DNA from: Chloroflexota bacterium
GTDB lineage: Bacteria; Chloroflexota; Anaerolineae; B4-G1
Direction: 5' to 3'
Assembly: GCA_024232355.1 (NCBI GenBank)
Contig: JAAEPW010000375.1
Location: 36,401-100,400 of the forward strand
Length of the DNA: 64,000 nt
Shown here: positions 60,530 through 64,000 of the stretch, in pieces
Position numbering within the stretch: position 1 is the stretch's first letter
Layout: each line of letters starts with the position of its first letter
Notes under the pieces: generated by a model
Database searches by the model: none
Told to the model about the DNA's origin: nothing
Seen by the model: only the letters and a program-made list of their open reading frames with translations
Translations under genes and position numbers: made by a program

Positions 60530-60722
60530 GCAGGTAAGGAGGGGAGATACCTATGAACTCACTTACTCGTGCAGGACCTAGCGTAGTAAATTCAACGTCG
60601 GGGTTTTGAGAAGAGAGGGAAATATCTGCCAAATATTGCTATATCAACTACCCCTTCATTTGATTGGGCACCCCGCCCATAGAGATGATCATGTCTTGAA
60701 AGCAAGTCCTGATGAGATTCAT
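60530..60722 (-). pseudogene. Possible remnant of a polysaccharide deacetylase-like gene
   Basis: On the minus strand one frame reads FQDMIISMGGVPNQMKG, then TAG, LI, TAG, then QYLADISLSSQNPDVEFTTL. The last part resembles the end of deacetylase-like proteins, for example SDVEFMTISEYV in the intact gene at 44242-45228. Two in-frame stops and no upstream start make it non-functional. The match is short and judged by eye. Confidence 0.35.
60553..60609 (+). CDS. Possible 18-residue small protein behind a strong ribosome-binding site
   Basis: AAGGAGGGGAG lies 7 bases before an ATG at 60553; the frame encodes MNSLTRAGPSVVNSTSGF and stops at 60609. The site is one of the best in the window, yet nothing longer follows. 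It overlaps the possible deacetylase remnant on the other strand, so chance is a real alternative. Confidence 0.25.
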   Translation: MNSLTRAGPSVVNSTSGF

Positions 60723-60874
60723 TGCCTAGTAAACGATACCATTACGATACACTCGTCGAAACTATTGCACAAAATAAATTAACAAGTTACAGATTTCTCT
60801 CAAGTATAACGGACTTGCGTTACTTTCTAGTGATGAATTCATTAAAATCCTTTGAGTCCAAAGCGGGTCTGATT

Positions 60875-60894
60875 CCTCGCGGCTTGCTGCGGGG
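60875..60894. repeat. REP-type hairpin
   Basis: CCTCGCGGCTTGCTGCGGGG folds into nine base pairs, two of them G-U, around TT. Hairpins of this CGCGGCTTGCTGCGGGG type are common dispersed repeats in bacteria. A minus-strand frame crossing it gives only repeat-derived residues. Confidence 0.6.
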
Positions 60895-61105
60895 TGGTTG
60901 ATTTATGTTTTCTGGTTGTAAAAAACCTAGTACCTTTGTAAGCTGGGGAGTCAGTGATATTCAGAATCGTGGTGCCAAGATGAAAAGGACGCAAGGGAAG
61001 AATTGGTCGTTGTGTTTTGAGTGCCAGGTTATCGGTTTTGTTCAACGACACTTGATGGGGGGATTACTGAAAAATCATCAGGAGAGGGCGTATTCTATAA
61101 TCGCA

Positions 61106-61134
61106 ATGCCCTCCTGTTGTGTTTAGGAGGGCAT
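61106..61134. other. Perfect 10-base-pair hairpin beside tRNA-Arg
   Basis: ATGCCCTCCT and AGGAGGGCAT pair around a 9-base loop, 7 bases from the tRNA 3' end. On the minus strand six T residues precede rather than follow it, so it is not a standard terminator for the tRNA. Confidence 0.6.
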
Positions 61135-61140
61135 AAAAAA

Positions 61141-61217
61141 TGGCGCGCCCGGGGGGACTTGAACCCACAACTGTCGGTTTCGTAGACCGCTCCTCTATCC
61201 AATTGAGGTACGGGCGC
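61141..61217 (-). tRNA. tRNA-Arg (anticodon ACG)
   Basis: 77 bases with an encoded CCA end. Acceptor arms GCGCCCG and CGGGCGC pair perfectly, the D arm is CCTC/GAGG, the anticodon loop is CTACGAA (ACG, A34 expected to become inosine) and the T loop is TTCAAGT. Two mismatches are seen, at the top of the anticodon stem (G27/A43) and in the T stem (50/64). It reads CGN arginine codons. Confidence 0.95.
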
Positions 61218-61280
61218 GAGCAGCCTAATCATAACACATAGGGGGCAACTTTGTCAAGTTTGTAATTTGCCGTGTTTCAA

Positions 61281-61757
61281 TCAGGATGAGGCTTGATTGG
61301 GGATGTTCTCAATGAGAACTTTCCACGTGCCTTTTTGCACTATTTCATCCCTCTGATTAAGGATAGCAGCATCGAATATGACGAGGCCGCCGCCAAGACG
61401 AGGCATGTTCTTTTTCTCACGGACCTTGAACCGTGCGCGGATCGTGTCTCCAATCAAGATAGCTCCCCGAAACTTCCACCCCAACTCACGGAAAGCCTGA
61501 GCCGTCCCCTCGATAAAACCTAGTCGCTGAGCCAAGCCGCTGGCGATGGACAAGCCAAGCAGACCATGAGCGACACGCTCGCCAAAGATTGTTCCTTTGG
61601 CAAACTCGGCGTCGGTGTGGAGTTGGTTATAGTCGCCGGAGAGACCGGCAAAAACTACAATATCGGTTTCAGTGATGGTTCGACTGGCAGATTCAACTGT
61701 ATCACCGATCTCAAACTCTTCAAAATAGCTTCCGCGAGGGCGGGTTGATTCAGTCAT
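61281..61757 (-). CDS. MaoC-like (R)-specific enoyl-CoA hydratase/dehydratase
   Basis: 158 residues from the ATG at 61757 (AAAGGAG upstream). A hot-dog fold with the MaoC/PhaJ signature FAGLSGDYNQLHTDAEFAK, where Asp and His are catalytic, and GERVAHGLLGLSIASG. Hydratases of this type act on acyl-CoA in fatty-acid or polyhydroxyalkanoate metabolism. No pathway partner is adjacent. Longer upstream starts lack a ribosome-binding site. Confidence 0.93.
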   Translation of the reverse strand: MTESTRPRGSYFEEFEIGDTVESASRTITETDIVVFAGLSGDYNQLHTDAEFAKGTIFGERVAHGLLGLSIASGLAQRLGFIEGTAQAFRELGWKFRGAILIGDTIRARFKVREKKNMPRLGGGLVIFDAAILNQRDEIVQKGTWKVLIENIPNQASS

Positions 61758-61900
61758 TGGGGACTCCTTTTTGCAGTTGATGGGTTGGATTGTAACATCT
61801 TCGGACCAAAGGCGCAACTTCACAGGTTGTGTAGGGTGCGGTATAATTGTAGGCATTGAGCCGATCACTCTAGACAAACGAGGCATGATTTGATTAAGGT

Positions 61901-62455
61901 ATGAGATTAGTAAAAAAATTTGTCAATGGCATATCTATTCTGTGGGGCAGGCTTACTCAACAAGGACTGCAGGTGACGGCGATGTGGGCGGCCGATCATT
62001 TTGTGCGTATCATCACCGGTGCGCCCATTCGCAGCGTGAGCCAAATCACACCACAACTCCACATGGGTGGGCAGTACCGGCAGCGCGGATGGCCCAAGTT
62101 AGCGGCACGCGGTATCACGGCGGTGGTCAATCTGCGCATCGAATTCGATGATGCTGCTGTTAGCATTGCTCCGTCTCACTATCTCTACTTGCCGACAGTT
62201 GACGACGAGCCTCCAACGTTGGAGCAATTGCGTGAAGGATGTACGTTCATTGCAAAAGAGATCGCGCAAGGTGGGGGGGTATATATCCACTGCGGGGCCG
62301 GAATCGGGCGAGCAGCGACGACGGCTGCCGCGTATCTGGTCAGCTCCGGTCTGACGCCGGACCAAGCATGGGCATGTATCCGGGCAGTACGTCCCTTTAT
62401 TCGTCCCAAGCCGGTGCAGGTGGCACAGATTGAGCAGTTCGCCGCTCACACGTAA
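61901..62455 (+). CDS. Dual-specificity phosphatase-like protein
   Basis: 184 residues. The Cys-dependent phosphatase loop is HCGAGIGRA (His130, Cys131, Arg137, C-x5-R), preceded by YLYLPTVDDEPPT with the general-acid Asp region. The N-terminus has a possible amphipathic or membrane-associated segment (about 8-40). Substrate could be a phosphoprotein, phosphoinositide-like lipid or phosphosugar. It is divergent from the MaoC gene and convergent with the aminopeptidase gene. Confidence 0.9.
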   Translation: MRLVKKFVNGISILWGRLTQQGLQVTAMWAADHFVRIITGAPIRSVSQITPQLHMGGQYRQRGWPKLAARGITAVVNLRIEFDDAAVSIAPSHYLYLPTVDDEPPTLEQLREGCTFIAKEIAQGGGVYIHCGAGIGRAATTAAAYLVSSGLTPDQAWACIRAVRPFIRPKPVQVAQIEQFAAHT

Positions 62456-62465
62456 TTCGTTCGTA

Positions 62466-63476
62466 TCATTGCGGGAATCGAAACTCTCCGCCTTCCATAA
62501 CTAGTTTGCCATCTACCTTGATATTGCATTCTGTAACAATCACATCCACGTGGATGCTAGATGACCAATCAGCCCCTGTTTCGTGGGGGTACGGATTGCC
62601 AAAGGCGATATGCACGCCGGGGATTTTCTCGTCCTGTAGCAGGTTGCCACTTAATTCGGTCACAGCGGTATTGGTGCCGATGGCAAACTCACCCACGCGC
62701 CGTCCGTTCTTGGCCGAGTTGAGATAGTCCCATACCTCAGCTTGGATCCCTTTATCATCACACGTCACTTGCTGCACCAGGCTGTCCGCGATCTCAAAAG
62801 TCACAGGGTGAGCCAACACGCTGTACTTGGAACTGAAATAGTCTCCCAGCACATCAGCGACGGCGGTTCCCTCAATCGCTGCTGGACAGGTAAAGACTTC
62901 TCCCTCTGGCAAGTTTCCCCATTCTCCTTGTTCGTGATACTGTCCATGACACGGTACCCACTTGAGCTTGGGAGCAAAATGAGCGATCAAGTCTGTGCCT
63001 TTGGGGGAGATCACGTGAATGACCTTTGCTTGTTGCACTCGTTCGTATACTTGCATCGTCAGATCGTATACCTGGTGGTAGTTGGCCCTCATCCCCTCGC
63101 GCATCAGGCGAGGAGTGATGCCTGGCATATGAGCGTGACGGACCTCAAGTTCATAACGCAAATGTACGAACAACGCCATCCGGAAAGCTATCTCGCCTTT
63201 TTGAGATGTGGCTGCCATAAGGGTGACCGTAGGCGCAAACGCTTTTATAGCTGCGATCAACTCTTCTGGGGCATAGGTGATCGGGCGAGAGGCATACTCT
63301 TCGAGACGAGCGAGTTTGACATCTGCACCGATCACTGCGGCCTCGTCTGCTAACGTTTGACCGATACCTAAAGTAATGTTGTCGGTCAAAACAAAAACAC
63401 GGTCTTGGGCCTGCACGTTCATACAAACCTGCACGGCATTACGTGCACCTTCGCGAATTTCATTGTCAACAGTCAT
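62466..63476 (-). CDS. M29-family aminopeptidase-like protein
   Basis: 336 residues from the ATG at 63476 (TTGGAG upstream). Recognisable M29 features: GNLPEGEVFTCP with the metal-binding Glu, GEFAIGTN, and HIAFGNPYPHETGADWSSSIHVDVIV with the metal-site His/Asp residues. These cobalt- or zinc-dependent enzymes release N-terminal residues from peptides in the cytoplasm. Length is slightly below the usual 370-410, the N-terminus being shorter. Confidence 0.88.
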   Translation of the reverse strand: MTVDNEIREGARNAVQVCMNVQAQDRVFVLTDNITLGIGQTLADEAAVIGADVKLARLEEYASRPITYAPEELIAAIKAFAPTVTLMAATSQKGEIAFRMALFVHLRYELEVRHAHMPGITPRLMREGMRANYHQVYDLTMQVYERVQQAKVIHVISPKGTDLIAHFAPKLKWVPCHGQYHEQGEWGNLPEGEVFTCPAAIEGTAVADVLGDYFSSKYSVLAHPVTFEIADSLVQQVTCDDKGIQAEVWDYLNSAKNGRRVGEFAIGTNTAVTELSGNLLQDEKIPGVHIAFGNPYPHETGADWSSSIHVDVIVTECNIKVDGKLVMEGGEFRFPQ

Positions 63477-63738
63477 TGTATACTCCAATCTCAAGTGTCT
63501 GATAGGTCGTTTTGGGGCGCAAACCACGTAGATTTGCACTGAAAAGAATTATCCTACCTTTACCAAGGATATGCAAGTTGAAGTTTTACACAATTCGTGC
63601 TATCATCTAGTCTGCTTTCTGGAAAAGTTGTTCGTGCTGCATTTGTACGGTGAGTAATGCACATGTTGCTAGCTCACTTAATCAAGGCAGGTTTTTGGCT
63701 CAATTCAGACAAAAATATTACCAGGAGGATATAGTAAA
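63477..63738. other. Upstream region of an interrupted plus-strand gene
   Basis: No gene in this stretch. It serves as the leader of the gene whose first three codons are at 63739-63747, and includes the promoter listed at 63578-63606. Confidence 0.5.
63578..63606 (+). promoter_or_regulatory. Possible sigma-70-type promoter
   Basis: TTGAAG (63578-63583), a 17-base spacer and TATCAT (63601-63606), pointing at the ribosome-binding site near 63723. Confidence 0.5.
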
Positions 63739-63747
63739 ATGAATACC
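63739..63747 (+). pseudogene. First three codons of a gene interrupted by an element
   Basis: AGGAGG (63723-63728) lies 10 bases before ATG AAT ACC. The next base begins an inverted-repeat element whose first codons give a stop (CTT TAG). The remainder of the gene, if present, lies beyond the window. Confidence 0.5.
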
Positions 63748-64000
63748 CTTTAGTTTCCGCTAACTTGGCGACGGGAAAAACTCGTCCATGCCCCCGTATA
63801 TGGGGGTTTTCCACAGAATTATCCCATATACAGGGGTGTAAAAAACTTTTTCAAACTTGGGGAGACTATCCGGCAACCATCAACTTTGAGAAAGGGTGTA
63901 AATACAAGACTATGCCCCTATATGTGGGTGAAATTTCGTGACACCCCCAATATATGGAGTGTCGGTCGAAATTCATCGAAACTTTTACCGGAAACTAAAG
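63748..64000. mobile_element. Small element with 16-base terminal inverted repeats (MITE-like)
   Basis: CTTTAGTTTCCGCTAA (63748-63763) and TTACCGGAAACTAAAG (63985-64000) match as reverse complements at 15 of 16 bases. The 253 bases hold no coding frame but four palindrome-like boxes with a TATA-containing core and C/G flanks, near 63790, 63825, 63915 and 63945. The right end coincides with the window end, so a target duplication cannot be checked. Confidence 0.6.

Larger units (their letters stand above)
60054..61140. other. Gene-poor strip of about 1.1 kb upstream of the polysaccharide cluster
   Basis: No convincing intact gene. It contains the element at 60223-60357, the remnant near 60600, a REP-type hairpin at 60875-60894 and a hairpin at 61106-61134. 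The AT-rich part at 60060-60220 is where the promoter of the large minus-strand cluster should be; I found no unambiguous hexamer pair. Confidence 0.6.

Noticed and set aside
60842..61051. 69-codon minus-strand frame, and the 73-codon plus-strand frame at 60905-61126
   Set aside because: The first reads through a REP hairpin (residues STTPQQAARNQTR) and the second through the hairpin at 61106-61134; neither has conserved features.

Overview
The window looks like a chromosomal segment of a Chloroflexota bacterium (Anaerolineae, Caldilineae or Ardenticatenia type), inferred from gene content only. The signs are an rpsU-yqeY-(7TM-HD)-ybeY-dgkA-greA neighbourhood, Thr/Pro-linker lipoproteins, very large secreted PKD/cadherin-like proteins, and three secreted proteins ending in a YLP[LI][VI] tail. 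Many short palindromic repeats of several families lie between genes, as in large free-living genomes. No marker gene fixes the species.

Layout. (1) 1-10985, minus strand: six signalling genes, namely a response regulator with PAS and GAF modules cut by the window edge, three multi-PAS histidine kinases from three DHp families (HisKA, HisKA_2, HisKA_3), a stand-alone receiver and a NarL-type regulator. (2) 11427-17612, plus strand: a CBS-ACT protein, then rpsU behind a consensus promoter, a broken yqeY, a 7TM-HD phosphodiesterase, ybeY, dgkA, greA and an orphan ABC ATPase. (3) 17663-24572: a lipoprotein and an ABC-F ATPase on the minus strand, the latter behind a leader with an intrinsic terminator and a possible antiterminator; divergently, an ECF sigma/anti-sigma pair, a membrane protein, a glycosidase-like lipoprotein and another membrane protein. 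(4) 24836-60053, minus strand: about 35 kb of tightly packed genes for a cell-surface polysaccharide and its secreted partners. (5) 60054-61140: a gene-poor strip of repeats and remnants. (6) 61141-64000: tRNA-Arg, a MaoC-like hydratase, a dual-specificity phosphatase, an M29-like aminopeptidase, and the left part of a small inverted-repeat element that interrupts a gene just after its start codon.

How region 4 may work. Transcription probably starts near 60.1 kb. The first genes are a membrane protein with a degenerate GGDEF-like domain, a polyprenyl-phosphate sugar transferase, a Wzz-like co-polymerase fused to a GGDEF domain that lost its catalytic motif but kept an RxxD inhibitory site, and a BcsB-like periplasmic protein without BcsA. 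A GT-C-like membrane protein, a Wzx-type flippase and a Wzy/WaaL-type polymerase/ligase follow, then glycosyltransferases, two NodB-like proteins, a beta-helix protein, two FemAB-like transferases, a GNAT, a CapK/PaaK-like adenylating enzyme and two large secreted proteins. My inference is a Wzx/Wzy-type exopolysaccharide system in which cyclic-di-GMP is read directly by the chain-length regulator, combined with a cellulose-synthase-type periplasmic module and tailoring by acyl or aminoacyl transfer. This is the best candidate here for an undescribed system.

Limits: everything comes from reading the sequence. Domain borders are approximate, start sites were chosen by ribosome-binding sites and overlaps, and family names rest on motifs rather than searches.
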